Assembly (NCBI RefSeq): GCF_000276665.1
Contig: NW_004955425.1
Coordinates: 27,292,969 to 27,356,968, forward strand
Length of the DNA: 64,000 nt
Direction of reading: 5' to 3'
Source: Chinchilla lanigera
Lineage: Eukaryota; Chordata; Mammalia; Rodentia; Chinchillidae
A program made the position numbers and the translations under genes. Below, one piece after another: positions 36,262 to 46,849 of this stretch (position 1 is the stretch's first letter; each line of letters opens with the position of its first letter). The notes under the pieces were generated by a model. It was given only the letters and a program-made list of their open reading frames with translations. It was not told the DNA's origin and did not search any database.

Positions 36262-36643
36262 TGCTATAGGTTGGATCTGAAGTGTGTCCTGAAGGCCAGT
36301 GTGGTAAAGGATTGATCCCACTGAGTCACTATTGGCAGCACTGGGACTTTAAAAGGTGGAGGTAAGGGGGAGGTTGTTAGGTGATTGGGGTGTGCCCTTA
36401 AAGGAGATCATGGGGTGCTAGCCCTTTCCTCTCTTTCTCTTATTGTCCTCTGATAATGAGGTGAGTGGTTTTGCTCCCCCATGAACTGCTGCCACAATGT
36501 GCTGCCTTGCCACAAGCCCAATGTAGTGCTCCCAACCAGTCATAGACTAGAGTCTCCGAAACTGTGAGCCAAAGTAAAGCTTTTCTCTTTACCAGTTGAT
36601 TGTCTCAGGTATTTATTATAGTGATGGAAAGTGAACTAACACA
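36262..36643 (+). mobile_element. Solo MaLR LTR (MST/MLT-like)
   Basis: Starts TGCTATAGGTTGGATCTGAA and ends GTGAACTAACACA, with 'actgtgagccaaagtaaagc' near the end: the MaLR LTR plan. Flanks CCTGT (36257-36261) and CCTGA (36644-36648) agree at four of five bases. No internal genes. Confidence 0.75.
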
Positions 36644-36654
36644 CCTGATCCACA

Positions 36655-36730
36655 GTCTCCCAGCACTAGCAACACTGCCTCAGCTCTACCTCTGATCATC
36701 AGCCATGATGGGATGTAGCTGTTCACAGCC
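36655..36730 (+). mobile_element. Charlie3/MER1 fragment
   Basis: 'actgcctcagctctacctc' and 'gatcatcagccatgat' parallel the middle of the element at 11750-11815. It abuts the MaLR LTR, so its left part may have been displaced. Confidence 0.45.
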
Positions 36731-36920
36731 CAGGGGCCACATATGATAATTCCAGCTTCAAGCACAGGAGGAATCTCTCCATTACTCTCCATCCCCGTAT
36801 CATCAATTGACCAAATATTTTTCAGCTATTTAGAATAGCTGGTGCTTGGGATGCAAAAGGCAATGAAAAAGAGCTCTGCGGGGTGAGAAGAGGGCAGAAT
36901 TATGTTCCATAAACCTTGGG

Positions 36921-37190
36921 GCTTGGGATCTAGCTCAGCAGCACAGCACCTGCCTGGCAAGCTCAACATTGTGAGTTCGATTCCCGGTACCANNNNNNNN
37001 NNNNNNNNNNNNNNNNNNNNNNNNNNNNNNNNNNNNNNNNNNNNNNNNNNNNNNNNNNNNNNNNNNNNNNNNNNNNNNNNNNNNNNNNNNNNTCAGCAGC
37101 ACAGCACCTGCCTGGCAAGCTCAACATTGTGAGTTCGATTCCCGGTACCAGAAAAACAAAACAAAAAAAAAAAAAAAAAAAAAAAAACAC
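36921..37190 (+). repeat. ID SINE interrupted by an assembly gap
   Basis: ID head (GGGGCTTGGGATCTAGCTCAG) on the left, then a gap, then ID body and an A-rich tail (about 37151-37187). The ID body appears on both sides of the gap; the real element is probably one copy. Confidence 0.85.
36993..37092. other. Assembly gap of exactly 100 N
   Basis: One hundred N. The 58 bases before it (36935-36992) are identical to the 58 bases after it (37093-37150), suggesting two contig ends that overlap but were not merged. Confidence 0.95.
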
Positions 37191-37472
37191 CAAGTGACCA
37201 GGAGGTCAACTCTATAGGTCTCATCAAGAGTCCTCAGTAAGGGTCATTGCCAGCTGGACAGATACCTGAAAAGGTGACACATAAAGAAAAGAAAATGCCA
37301 AATGGGAGTTTTCTGCCTTTTTAATTTCACTCTCACAATAGGATGCCTCACATTGGCATTTTCATGCATGTTTTGCCAGTGCAGGGGTCACCAGCCAGTA
37401 CTGGTCCTCTGTTTGCTAGGAACCTGGGCACATAGTGGGAGATGAGCAGTGGGCACATGAGCATATCTATTT

Positions 37473-37660
37473 TGGTTACTTTTTCATTGCTGGGGCAAAA
37501 TACCTGACACCCAAAATTAAAGAAGGAAAGGTTTACTTCGGCTCACAGCTTGTAGACATTTCAGTCTATAGTTAGCTGGCTCTAAGGCAGGGTGGCCTAG
37601 CAAAGGGGCATCACAGAGCCAAACTAGCCCATGGCAAGCAAGCAAGAGACAGCAAAGCAG

Positions 37661-37695
<35 letters not shown>

Positions 37696-37920
37696 CCTCC
37701 CTTCTTTTTCTTTGTATTCATCTAGGTCTCCCCTCTTTTGAGTGGTTCCTCTCACATCCAGGGTGGGTCTTTCTATTATCCACACCCAGAACTCTGCTAG
37801 GCCAATCAGGAGACTAATTTAGTAATCACATACCTGAATCCCAGCATCACACACCCTAGATGTGGTCACTTTCCAAAATTCCCACCTATAGCACATAAGG
37901 CTTTGAGGGGAATCTAGACA
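37473..37920 (-). mobile_element. MaLR/MT-like LTR nested in MER1
   Basis: Antisense MaLR opening ('ggttactttttcattgctgg', 'aaatacctgacaccc', 'aaggtttacttcggctcaca') followed by 'gttagctggctctaaggcag'. The same phrases occur in the LTR at 52428, so the two are relatives. A CAG repeat lies inside. The right edge is approximate. Confidence 0.6.
37663..37694. repeat. (CAG)10 trinucleotide repeat
   Basis: Uninterrupted AGC/CAG units inside the LTR above. Confidence 0.95.
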
Positions 37921-38613
37921 TAAACTAGAATGAATAATGAATGCTTCATCTGTATTCACAGAAGCTCTCTATCACTCACAATACTGACAGAGTTATATCC
38001 CTATCAGGTCAGCAGTGGCATTAGATTCTCATAGAAGCATGAACCGTATAGTGAGCTGCACATGTGAGGGATCTGGGTTGCGTGCTTCTTATGAAATTCT
38101 AATAGCTGATGATCGGAGGTAGAGCTCAGGCAGTGATGCTAGCACTGGGGAATGTAATTTCTTTGTACCACAAACACATACTAAGAAAATGAGAAACTGA
38201 ACTCCCCCACTACCTTAGTATATAGAAAAATTCTCTTCTATAAAACCAGTCCCTGGTGCCAAAAAGGTCGATGCCCACTGCACTAGTGCATGATGATCTT
38301 AATGTTATTTCTCTCTGTTGGTTCTCTTTACTAAGAGCCAGGTCAGGGGCTTATGCTATTCACTTCACAGGTAACAAAGATAAAGCAAAAACAGGAGTAA
38401 TACAAGAAGAGTGAGAATGAAGTTAGCATTCTTTACAGTTCTTCTGAAACTATTGATCCTCAAAATATGAAAAAATGACTACCAGAGTTTTTTTCTGGAA
38501 TGAATAGTAGTCTTTTCATAGCATTTCTGAAAGCTATCTCACCCCAAGCTATGTTGTTCTCACAACACATTCTATTCAGGTCTAGAGGGGAAGAGAAGTA
38601 GAAAGGGAGATAA

Positions 38614-38890
38614 TGTCTTAGTCCATTTTCTATTGCTGCTATGGAATACTTGGAACTGGATAACTTATAAAGAAAAAATCTGCCCAGATTTTGTAGGGAT
38701 CTCATGCTGCTTCAGCTCATGGCAGAAAAATCTCAGATACCTGATGAGAAAGGCTTAATCCATTCAAAAGGGCTCCAACCCCATTGTCCAAACTCCTCCC
38801 ACCAGGCCTCATCTCCCTAACTGCTGCATTGAAGGATTAAATTTCCAAAACATGAGCTTTCAGCAGATCACTTAAACTATGGTGTTGATC
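38614..38890 (-). mobile_element. MaLR LTR (MST-like), reversed
   Basis: Opens TGTCTTAGTCCATTTTC and continues 'gataacttataaagaaa', the inverse of the MaLR 3' end. It goes on with 'cctcccaccaggcctcatctc' and 'tttccaaaacatgagcttt'. The right edge is approximate. Confidence 0.7.
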
Positions 38891-38929
38891 AATTATGCCC
38901 TGGGCCACTGTTCCAGGCAGAGATGTACA

Positions 38930-39192
38930 AAGGTATGGTATGGATGCCAACTTGGTTAATCGACTTTGACTTTGGTACAGTGAAGATGATCAGTCACAGA
39001 GTAAGGCTGGCCCTGAACTGAGCTCCTCCAGTCCTGCTGGGGAAACAGTACAGCCAAAAAACAAACTAGCACCAGCAGTGAGAACAGAAATTAGGTCTTT
39101 CCCTGACCCTGCCACAGAAGATCTAATTTTGCTGAAATATGATGTGCCTTCACCACATAAAGATAGTTCTATTTAAAAAAAAAAAAAAAAAA
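38930..39192 (+). pseudogene. Possible retrocopy fragment ending in poly-A
   Basis: The stretch ends in an 18-A run (39174-39191) preceded by CATAAA, a weak poly-A signal variant, about 15 bases earlier. One frame from ATG at 38941 is open except for a single TGA, with a Ser/Asp/Pro-rich protein-like composition up to a TAA just before the A run. The parent gene is not recognised, and no target duplication was found. It could equally be part of an unnamed repeat. Confidence 0.25.
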
Positions 39193-39339
39193 GGAAACAC
39201 CTGCAAGTGGTAAATACTAATCCAATAAAGACTAAGGATTGTTAGGTTCATATCCCCAAAGACAAACCCACCAACCCCCAGAATACATGTGAGCCTCAAA
39301 AGGTAGCAGCATCACAGAGCACAAAATGAATAATTTCTA

Positions 39340-40280
39340 GGAAAGGAAGAGGGAAATTCAGGCAAAGAAGATGAGCTGAGCAAAAAACCTGGAGGCCAGA
39401 AAGAACATAGGGCCTTCTGGTTATTTCAGATTTCTACTGTAGGGTGGGGAGAGTGAGCCATGAGACCAGCAGAGAAGGCAGCGCCATACAAGGAACTTGG
39501 CTGTATCCCATAGGTATGGAAAGCCATTGGTGGCCTGCTTTGGCTTTTGGCTGTTGTGGGGAGGCAGCTCTCTCTGAGTCTCTCACTTTTCTGCAGGTCT
39601 CGTGAGTGAGGTACTAACTCATCTTGTTCTGCATTATTTCGTCAAAGATATTCATATAGCAAGTATCCTTGAAAGATAAAAGACAACTCCCTGAAGCATA
39701 GGGCAGGCAGCTTTGCTTGCAGCCCATATATAAGTTTCTTGACTGAAGCAGAATCTCACTACATACATGTGTGGCATCCATCTGGGTCACTCCATGTTGT
39801 TTGTGGGGGACTCACAGCATAAGAGGAACTGAAGAGAATGTAAACTTTGTGCGTGGTAAACCAGAAGTTCTAAACTTTAACCCAGGAAGCTGACAGCACC
39901 CAGGCTGACTTTTTAATTTGCAAATAAGGTAAAATCTCAGATACCTCACAGTTCTTGGATCTAAGATAGCTAGCTGTATGTTGGCCCAATAGTTTGGAGT
40001 CTACTGCAGTGACCCAAGTGACAGATGCTAACTTTCATTTTAAAAGGCTGTGAAAATAAGTATAGAAAAGACAATGGATTTCAGAAATATTTAGAAAGTT
40101 AAGTTGACAGAACTTGTGGTGGTTTGAGTGGGAGAGATGGTGAAGGAGAGTAATCACACATGATCCCAAGGTCTAGCCTGATGTAGGGGTCATTGGTGGG
40201 GCTCCTTGAATATTATTAGAGAAAGATTCTGGCTTGGAAATAGAACAAAGAGAGCAGTTTCAGCCGTAACTGAAACTAGA
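39340..40280 (-). repeat. L2 remnant, interrupted
   Basis: Minus-strand L2 wording: 'ggccagaaagaacatagggcc', 'tggaaagccattggtggcc', later 'tgatcccaaggtctagcctg'. The middle (about 39570-39990) is not L2-like. Confidence 0.5.
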
Positions 40281-40589
40281 GATGCTCACAGGGTATCCAA
40301 AAAAGGATGGTCAGAGAATACCTTCCCTCTAGAGGTCTGATGCTCACGGAGTAAGGGCAAATGTGCAACCAACATGGAGACGGGAGATCAGCAGTACAGG
40401 TGGTGTGGGAGCAGCCTCCAGCACGGACCCTCCTGGTCCTGGCTCCCTGGCACTCACAGCCTCAAGTAGCCCTCCTACTGCACTGAAGCTGGTCTGTATG
40501 ATAATAGAATATAGTAGAAGAGATGGTACATGACTATCAAGCTTAGGGCAAAAAAGACATTGGGATTTCTACCTTGGGATCTCTCTTGG

Positions 40590-40960
40590 ATGACCTGCTC
40601 TGGGGGAGACACTCCAGATCCATGATGATGAACTTTTAAAGCTTTTAATAATAAACAGGCAGATATGGCACACATGCCATAGGTTCACCACTACTGCTCA
40701 AGATGGGGGGCAGGGTGCAGTCCTAGGTGCACGAGCTGTAGTGGGAACGGAGCATAACCCTGGGCAGATCTTCAAATGGTCGGCTCCCTGGCTGATACCT
40801 TGATTCCAACCTCATGAGAGACTCTGAGCTAGAGCCACCGGGTGTAGATGCTCCCAGAGTCTGACTCATAGAAACAAACTGTGAGGTTACAAATGGTATT
40901 TTCAGGTGCTGTCTTGAAGTGACTTATCACACAGTAGTAGATCATGCAGGTGCTGACTGA
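40590..40960 (+). mobile_element. Old LTR-like fragment
   Basis: Contains 'gatctctcttggatgacctgc', 'ccaacctcatgagagactc' and 'tcatagaaacaaactgtgag', in an order I associate with ancient mammalian MaLR/ERVL LTRs. The exact family is uncertain. Confidence 0.4.
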
Positions 40961-41124
40961 ACTGTGACTTCCTTCCACCTTCTTCACTGCCAACTCCATC
41001 ACCCACTGTTTCTCCTCACCTCTACATTAATATTTTCCTGCTGCCCCACTCTGCCTCCCTCCTTTTTAGAGGACTCACCCACCTATGTTCGTGGCAAAAT
41101 GATGGCTCCTCAATTTCACATGTT

Positions 41125-41535
41125 AGCTACCTCTAGTTGCCACAAACTGGGTGGCTTAAAATAACAGAAGAGAAGCCTGTCAATGTTTAAGAGGTTGGAA
41201 GTCTGCAATTACAGCGTCAGCAGGGCTGTGCTTTCTCTGAAGGAGCTAGAGAATTAGCTGTTCCCCTGCTTTCTCTTCCCTCTTGTGTTTGCCAGCAATG
41301 CTGGTGCTCCTCGGCTTCTAGCTGCACAACTCTGGCATCTGCCCCCGTTGGCATGTGTAATTCTTCCCTCCTTGTCTGCCTCTTCTTCTCTGCAAAAGCC
41401 AGCAGCAGATTGGACTAGGAGCCCAACCCACTCCAGTATGACCTCACCTTAATTTAATGACATTTACAGTGACCTTATTTCCAAATAAGGTCATATTCTG
41501 AGGCACTAAGGGTTAGGGCTTCCTTATGGTAGCTT
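41125..41535 (-). mobile_element. MLT1-type MaLR LTR, reversed
   Basis: 'ttgccacaaactgggtggct', 'cagcgtcagcagggctgtg', 'gaccttatttccaaataagg' and 'tcatattctgaggcactaag' are in the order of an antisense MLT1 LTR. Its far end is cut by a SINE. Confidence 0.8.
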
Positions 41536-41536
41536 T

Positions 41537-41722
41537 TTTTGGAGGCTGGAGGGTTCCTGGGAATTGAACTCAGGGACTTCACACCAAGCTACATCCTCAG
41601 CCCTTTTTATTTTTTGAAGCAATTCTCACTAAGTTGCCCAGGCTGGGCTCAAACGTACCATCCTCCTGCCTCAGCCTTCCAGAGTGCGGAGATTATAGAC
41701 ATGCAACACCATGCCTGGTTCT
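41537..41722 (-). repeat. B1-dID composite SINE, reversed
   Basis: tRNA-like part inverted first ('gggaattgaactcaggga', 'ctacatcctcagcccttt'), then the inverted 7SL part ('ctaagttgcccaggctggg', 'gcctcagccttccagagtg', 'acaccatgcctgg'). Confidence 0.85.
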
Positions 41723-42285
41723 TTATAGCTGCAGCTGACACTGCTGGCTATATTCTCCTGAGTCCTCCCCTCCCTTGATTGAGAGCACCCTTCTTTTGAT
41801 TCTTCCATTGAGTAACCATGCCTCAGTCTCCTGACCGGATGCCTCTTCTTCCATTCATCTCCACTGTGGGGCTCCATGGAGTTCAGAATTTGGCCACCTG
41901 TGCCTCTAAAGCTGCACCCTGTGATGGGGTGGTCGCAGACAGAGCAATGGCTCCAGAGCGCGCCATGCTCCGTGACTCTCAAGGCTCCTTGTGTGTGGCC
42001 TGGGCAGTGACTCTGAGTCCCAGACCCAAGTATACAAATTCCAGGGACAGAGACGAGACTCCACCTCCCCAGTTGACCAAACTCTTCCTTTCCCCTCCAT
42101 GCCTGTGTCCCTGCTTGTAATTCTCTTTGGGCATGCCTCCCCTCCCCCTGGGTCCACTAAATCCCCATAAATAAATGTCGGGGATTCATTTTGCACTTCT
42201 CCTGCCCCATGCCACATCAGCCCTACCTCCTAAAGAAACCCTGAGTCTGGTCCAGCAGTGTCACTGCGTTCTGGTGTGGACTTTT
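41723..42285. other. No gene seen
   Basis: Unique sequence with two overlapping ~100-codon frames on opposite strands (41818-42120 and 41906-42217) that are not recognised. Confidence 0.4.
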
Positions 42286-42289
42286 AGCA

Positions 42290-42770
42290 TCTCTCATTAG
42301 ATGAAGGCCATTTTCTCCTCTCCACAGTGTCTCATCTGCCTCCTTTCTCTACCTACTCAATCTTCCAGAATCTTCCTCCTCAAATCTAATCTAATCTTTC
42401 ACTTGCTTGAAACTCCTCAGTATCCTCTTCAGGGTAAAAACCAAATTCTTCACCATGACCCATAAGGACCTTCACCAGCTCCTGGCCCTGGAGCCATTAT
42501 CTAAGGCCTACCTCACACCAATCCCTTGTCCCTCCTATCACTTAGCCCAATCTATCACCAACAGATGTCCTTGTTTCAAGCATGCTGAGTTGGGTCCCAC
42601 CTGTGAAGACCTCTGCCTCCTTCTCTCCCTCTTTCAAGACCTGGAATGGTGGCCCTGGACATGTGCCTTCCAGACATCCCACACTGAGTCTGCACAACTG
42701 ACCAAAGGCCCCACTTGCTCTGCTCTGGAATCCATTTCTGCATTCATGTTAAGACCATGCTTTCCAAGGG
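42290..42770 (+). repeat. L2 fragment
   Basis: 'cacttgcttgaaactcctc', 'gggtaaaaaccaaattcttc', 'cataaggaccttcaccagct' and 'cctggaatggtggcc' follow the plus-strand L2 3' region. The 130-codon frame here (42407-42799) is L2-derived, not a gene. Confidence 0.65.
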
Positions 42771-43718
42771 ATACATCCACTACTGACAGAGCCCTGTAGG
42801 TCTTCTCCTAGGAGACCCTGGACTCTCTGACAGCCATCTTGGGCTAGATGACCCCCTGATGCCCCCGGCCCAAGCCAACCTTCTTTCCCTTTCTTCTTTT
42901 CCCCCCAAGGAGCCTTGTAGAATGGCCTGACCACTTCCCTGCCATTCCTAGTGGGCCTTTCCCACCCCTCTTACAGAGATTTCCCCAAAGAAAGCTGTTT
43001 CCTTCCATCTTGGTATCAAGACAGGTAGCACACCTGTCTACAGTGTCAGAAAGCCTCTTCTTTAGGAAACTAGAAAAGAAGATCAGTTTAAGCCTAAAGC
43101 AAAGAAAGTAAAAAGCAGAGCAATGCCAAAATTCAGAACAGAAAAACAGCAGAGAAGCAACAAAACCAAAGGCTAGGGCTTTGAAAAAGAATCATTTAAA
43201 CTGAAAAACTCCTACTCAGGCTGACCAAGGAAAAAAGACACAAATTACCAATGTCAAAAATGAAAGGAATGATCACTACTAAACCCATGGACACTTAAGG
43301 ACAATCAAGGAATACTACAAACACCTATAGGTCCACAAATTTGATAAGTTCAATGAAAAGGACAAATTCTTGAAAGATACAAACAGCACTCACACGGAGA
43401 AATAAGTAATCTGCATAGGCCTATATCCATTAAAGACATTGAATCAATAACTAATAATGTTTCAATAAGTAAGGCACCAGGCCCATACGGGTTCATTAGT
43501 GAAGCCTACCAAATAGTTATGCAAGAAGTGATCTCAGTGCACCGTAATCTAGAAGTGGAATATAGAAGCAGAGGAAATGCTTCCTAACTCATTCAATAAG
43601 GCCAGAATTATTCTAATACTCAAACCAGACAAGGACATCACAATAAAGGAAAAACAACATACCAGTATATCTCTCATGAACATAGATGCAAACTCCTCAA
43701 TAAGATATTAGCAAACCA

Positions 43719-43792
43719 GGGCTGGGTATGTAATTTAGTGGTAAAAACAATGGGTTCAAAGCCCTGGGTTCAATCCCTACAAAAAAAAAATT
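43719..43792 (+). repeat. ID SINE inside L1
   Basis: Short tRNA-like body ('gggctgggtatgtaatttag', 'ccctgggttcaatccctac') with an A tail. Duplication GCAAACCA at 43711-43718 and 43793-43800. Confidence 0.85.
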
Positions 43793-44188
43793 GCAAACCA
43801 AATTGAACATTTGAAAAGAATTATATACTATAATTAAGTGAGGTTTATCCCAGGTGTGCAAGGCTTATTCAATAAGCAAAAATCAACCAATGGTACAACC
43901 ACATCAACAGGCTAAAGAACAACAAAAAATCATATGATTATATCAATAGATGCATAAAAAGCATTGGATAAAATCCAACACCCATTCATAACAACAACAA
44001 AAAAAAACTCAGCAAGCTAGGAATAGAGGGAAACTCCCCTCAACTTAATAAAATTCGTTTACAAAAAGCTTAGGAGCTAACATTGTTTATAACAGTTAGA
44101 AAACAGAAACTTTTCCCTGAAGATTGGGATGAAGACAAAGGTGTTCCCTCTCTCTGCTCATTGTACTAGAAGTCTTCACTAACACAGT

Positions 44189-44189
<1 letters not shown>

Positions 44190-44231
<42 letters not shown>

Positions 44232-44240
44232 AAAAGAAAA
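44190..44240. repeat. (GAAA)n microsatellite
   Basis: About 11 GAAA units, then an imperfect tail. Confidence 0.95.
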
Positions 44241-44370
44241 GCTATGAAGATTATGAAGGAAAAAGTGAAAATTCTTTCTCTGTTGATGATATGATTGTGT
44301 ACGAGAAAATCCCAAAAAATAATTTAAAAACTTCTGGAACTCATAAGCACATACACCAAGGTTGCAGGAC

Positions 44371-44677
44371 TAAGCATTACAAGCCTTGGTTTCATTATTC
44401 CTGGTTCCATCTCAGGTGGATTTGGCCACTTTTTTGTGGACCTCCCTTATATTTGCACAAACCTCTGCTCCAGCACTTTCTGCCACTGGGGCTTCCTCCC
44501 CCTGCCCCTGTGAGGTCACGACTTGCAAACTTGTTAGTCACCCATTGGTGTCCGGGACCTTCAGAGCAGGAACAAGCCTGGCTCGCCCCTCCCTCTACCC
44601 AGGCACTCAATAAACGCTCTTCTTGTTAAAGACAATGAGAAATGCGTGTCGCATTCTCACTTGGGTCACTTCTCTGT
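44371..44677 (+). mobile_element. Solo LTR, gammaretrovirus-like (ERV1), inserted in L1
   Basis: It interrupts the L1 phrase 'gttgcaggac|acaca', with AGGAC (44366-44370) repeated after the insert (44678-44682). Near its end it has a poly-A signal in the setting TCAATAAACGCTCTTC, followed by 'gtcgcattctcacttgggtc', an R-U5 pattern like ERV1 LTRs. The ends are not clean TG/CA. No viral genes are attached; it is an old, non-coding remnant. Confidence 0.5.
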
Positions 44678-44689
44678 TAGGACACACTA

Positions 44690-45305
44690 TTTCAATATTC
44701 AGAAATATCAAAAATCTCTGATAGGACAATACTTTGTCAGTAAGTGTATCTAATTATCTTAGGGACAACAAGAAAACCAGCAGAATTCAGCCCCTGAATT
44801 TACAGATGATAAACAGAAGATATAATATCATGTGTAGTTTCTACCGTTGTTTTGGTCCTTATGTCAGTAAAATGATTTTGCCTATGATCTTAGGTTGCAT
44901 GATAGATTGTTGCCAACCTCGATACCAGATCAACTGCCAAATGGCCTGAAGAAGAGCGCTCTGCTGATACAAGTGTCAGAAACAGTGATCACGTGGCAGC
45001 ACAGAAGGGGCCTCTTAAAGGGGCCCAGAGAGATACAGTGAAGCCCTTGTGACAGATGGAAGTGCGGAGCATTGCCTAACAACTTTGTGCACTGATCCTG
45101 TCCTGCTGGGGCCTCTGAGGAGGCACACCTGTTCCTTATCTTTATAGGAGGCTTTTCCTTTGAAGTCCAAGGCATGCTGATGGAAAGGCAAGAGGATCCT
45201 GCAAAGAAGGTCATTCTTGTGAGAACAAACTACTTCATAACTGCTTCTTCTCCATGCCAGTTCATCTCCTTTCCTCTTTCCTAAGCTAATCTCGCTTTTG
45301 TCTTA
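44690..45305. other. No gene seen
   Basis: A short stretch after the LTR may still be L1. From 44730 on nothing is recognised, although the open frame at 44930-45214 (-) is fairly GC-balanced. Confidence 0.4.
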
Positions 45306-45310
45306 TTTAC

Positions 45311-45971
45311 TGTGGTGGATTGACAGCTGGTGTCAACTTGTAACACCCACCTGAACTGAACCAGTGTGGTGCTGGGTGTAGGAGGCGCACCTGAGGATGG
45401 CTGCCAGCAGCATAAGAGGAGAACTGGAGAGGAAGGGGAGGAGCTGTTGATTCTCCTGAAGAAGCTTGTTGTGCTGTCTTTCCTAATATGAACTCAGCTG
45501 TACTTATTGTCGGAGGAGCTGTGGGCCTCACTAGTACTGAGGATGGCTGTAGTTTACTTTGGGGGAGCTCTGGTCCTTACTTTGTGCATCGCTTCCTGGC
45601 TCTAGTGCAGACCTCCTTGGCCTGCTGGCACAGATCCTTCATCCTGCTGGTGCAGACTTTCTGGCTTCCACCACTGACCTTTGGGCCTTCCAGTGCAAAT
45701 CCTTAATACAGACTTGCATGAGACATTGCTGTGGACTCTAGGCCTCTGGCTGGATTCATGGACATTACCATGGGCTCTGGGTCTTCAGATGGACTCATGC
45801 AGGACATTGCCATGGGATCCAAGCCCTCAGCTGGATTCTTTGGGTCTCTAGTGTGTGGATAGATCTCCCACACTCTTCTGGATTTGACTCTTTGGATGAA
45901 TATTATAAAATAATCCTATAAATTATGTGTCCTGTATTTAACCCTTTCCCTTATAAACCTTGACTACAACA
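45311..45971 (+). mobile_element. Solo LTR, MaLR/ERVL-like, copy B (661 bp)
   Basis: Starts TGTGGTGGATTGACAGC and ends GACTACAACA. A perfect 5-bp duplication TTTAC flanks it (45306-45310 and 45972-45976), which fixes the boundaries and shows that the family behaves as an LTR. It aligns along its length with 22530-23412 but has a single copy of the 179-bp unit. Three 39-42-bp units start at 45724, 45763 and 45805. Confidence 0.85.
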
Positions 45972-46400
45972 TTTACCTAGATTCTTTTGCAAGACCTCTA
46001 TGCAATACCTGTTAAGCATAAGGGGAAATGAGTTTTATCATCAAATGAATAGGTAATGCAATAGCCTGAAACATGTTATTTCTAAGACACAGCATATTAC
46101 CCCATATCCTCTCTCCCTGAGGCTACTGTGATGTGCTGGGCAGAGTTCCTGTGGAAAAGGTGAGGGTGTCTTATTCTCTCTCACAACTACCTTACGTGGG
46201 AGAAAGCTCTCCACAAGTTTGGGTTAATAGATGCTATGTACTTTTGCCTTCTCTGCCACAAAGATCCATTTTTCATGGTCAACTAGACCACACCCGAGAT
46301 TCTTCCTTGCACCAGCAATCTAGGAACACTCAGAGAATGGAAATTAATTTTGTAAACACTTTCAAAGCCCAATTTAAAACCGGATCTAAGAATACAAATG

Positions 46401-46494
46401 CAGGGGCTGGGGATTTAGCTCGGTGGCACAGCGCCTGCCTGGCAAGTGTTGAGGTCGTGAGTTCGATTCCCAGTACCAGGAAAAAACAAAAAAC
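46401..46494 (+). repeat. ID SINE
   Basis: Near-consensus body (GGGGCTGGGGATTTAGCTC, 'gtcgtgagttcgattccc') and CAAAAAA tail. Duplication ACAAATG at 46394-46400 and 46495-46501. Confidence 0.9.
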
Positions 46495-46584
46495 ACAAAT
46501 GAGTTGGATTTGTTTTCTTTCTTTGTGTTGTTTGTTTGGAATGTAGAGGATTTTTTTTATTATTTGTTTAGGGTTTTTTGTTGG

Positions 46585-46664
46585 TTTCAGAAGGATGTTG
46601 GACTGAAGCTAGGGCCTTACACATGCTAAGAACATGCTTCACCACTGGGCTATACTCCCAGCCC
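46585..46664 (-). repeat. Old ID SINE, reversed
   Basis: Inverse of the ID body: 'gaagctagggccttacac', 'caccactgggctatactccc'. Diverged, no clear duplication. Confidence 0.7.
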
Positions 46665-46849
46665 AACAAACGAGCTTTTTAGACAGCCTACTTTCTCTTA
46701 AAGTCCTAATCCATTGCTTTAGAATGTAAGAAAGACCTCACATCAAGAAGTCGTGGAGGTTTCGCAGAGCCCCATTGAAATTTTCTGTTAGCTTCAGTTT
46801 GGAAGGGTGGCTCATGGCCTATGCAACATGATTTATTTAGAGAGTGTCA

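Larger units (their letters stand above)
37382..38280 (-). mobile_element. Charlie3/MER1-type hAT transposon, split by an LTR
   Basis: Starts CAGGGGTCACCAGCC and ends 'aaaaaggtcgatgcccactg', the MER1 termini in reverse orientation. Internal 'gcattagattctcatag', 'tgcacatgtgagggatctgg' and 'ccagtccctggtgccaaaaa' match. Possible decayed 8-bp flanks are TGCCAGTG and CACTAGTG. An LTR was inserted into it near 37473. Confidence 0.75.
43060..44371 (+). mobile_element. L1 ORF2 fragment, decayed
   Basis: Plus-strand L1 ORF2 landmarks: 'aaggcaccaggcccatacgg' (the KAPGPDG region), 'caaaccagacaaggacatca' (FKPDKD), 'tatatcaatagatgcataaaa' (SIDAEKAF region) and 'aggtgttccctctctctgct' (QGCPLSP region). Stops and frameshifts are frequent. 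It is broken by an ID SINE, a GAAA repeat and an LTR. Confidence 0.85.

Noticed and set aside
36902..37193. Frames spanning the N run on both strands
   Set aside because: They read through unknown bases and ID SINE sequence; artefact of the gap.
37663..37694. CAG repeat as a coding polyglutamine tract
   Set aside because: It lies within an antisense LTR and has no flanking coding sequence.
42407..42799. 130-codon plus frame
   Set aside because: The sequence follows the L2 3' region, so the frame is transposon-derived by chance.
43060..45971. A complete endogenous retrovirus between the two LTR-like elements at 44371 and 45311
   Set aside because: The two LTRs are unrelated to each other, and the sequence between shows no gag, pol or env.
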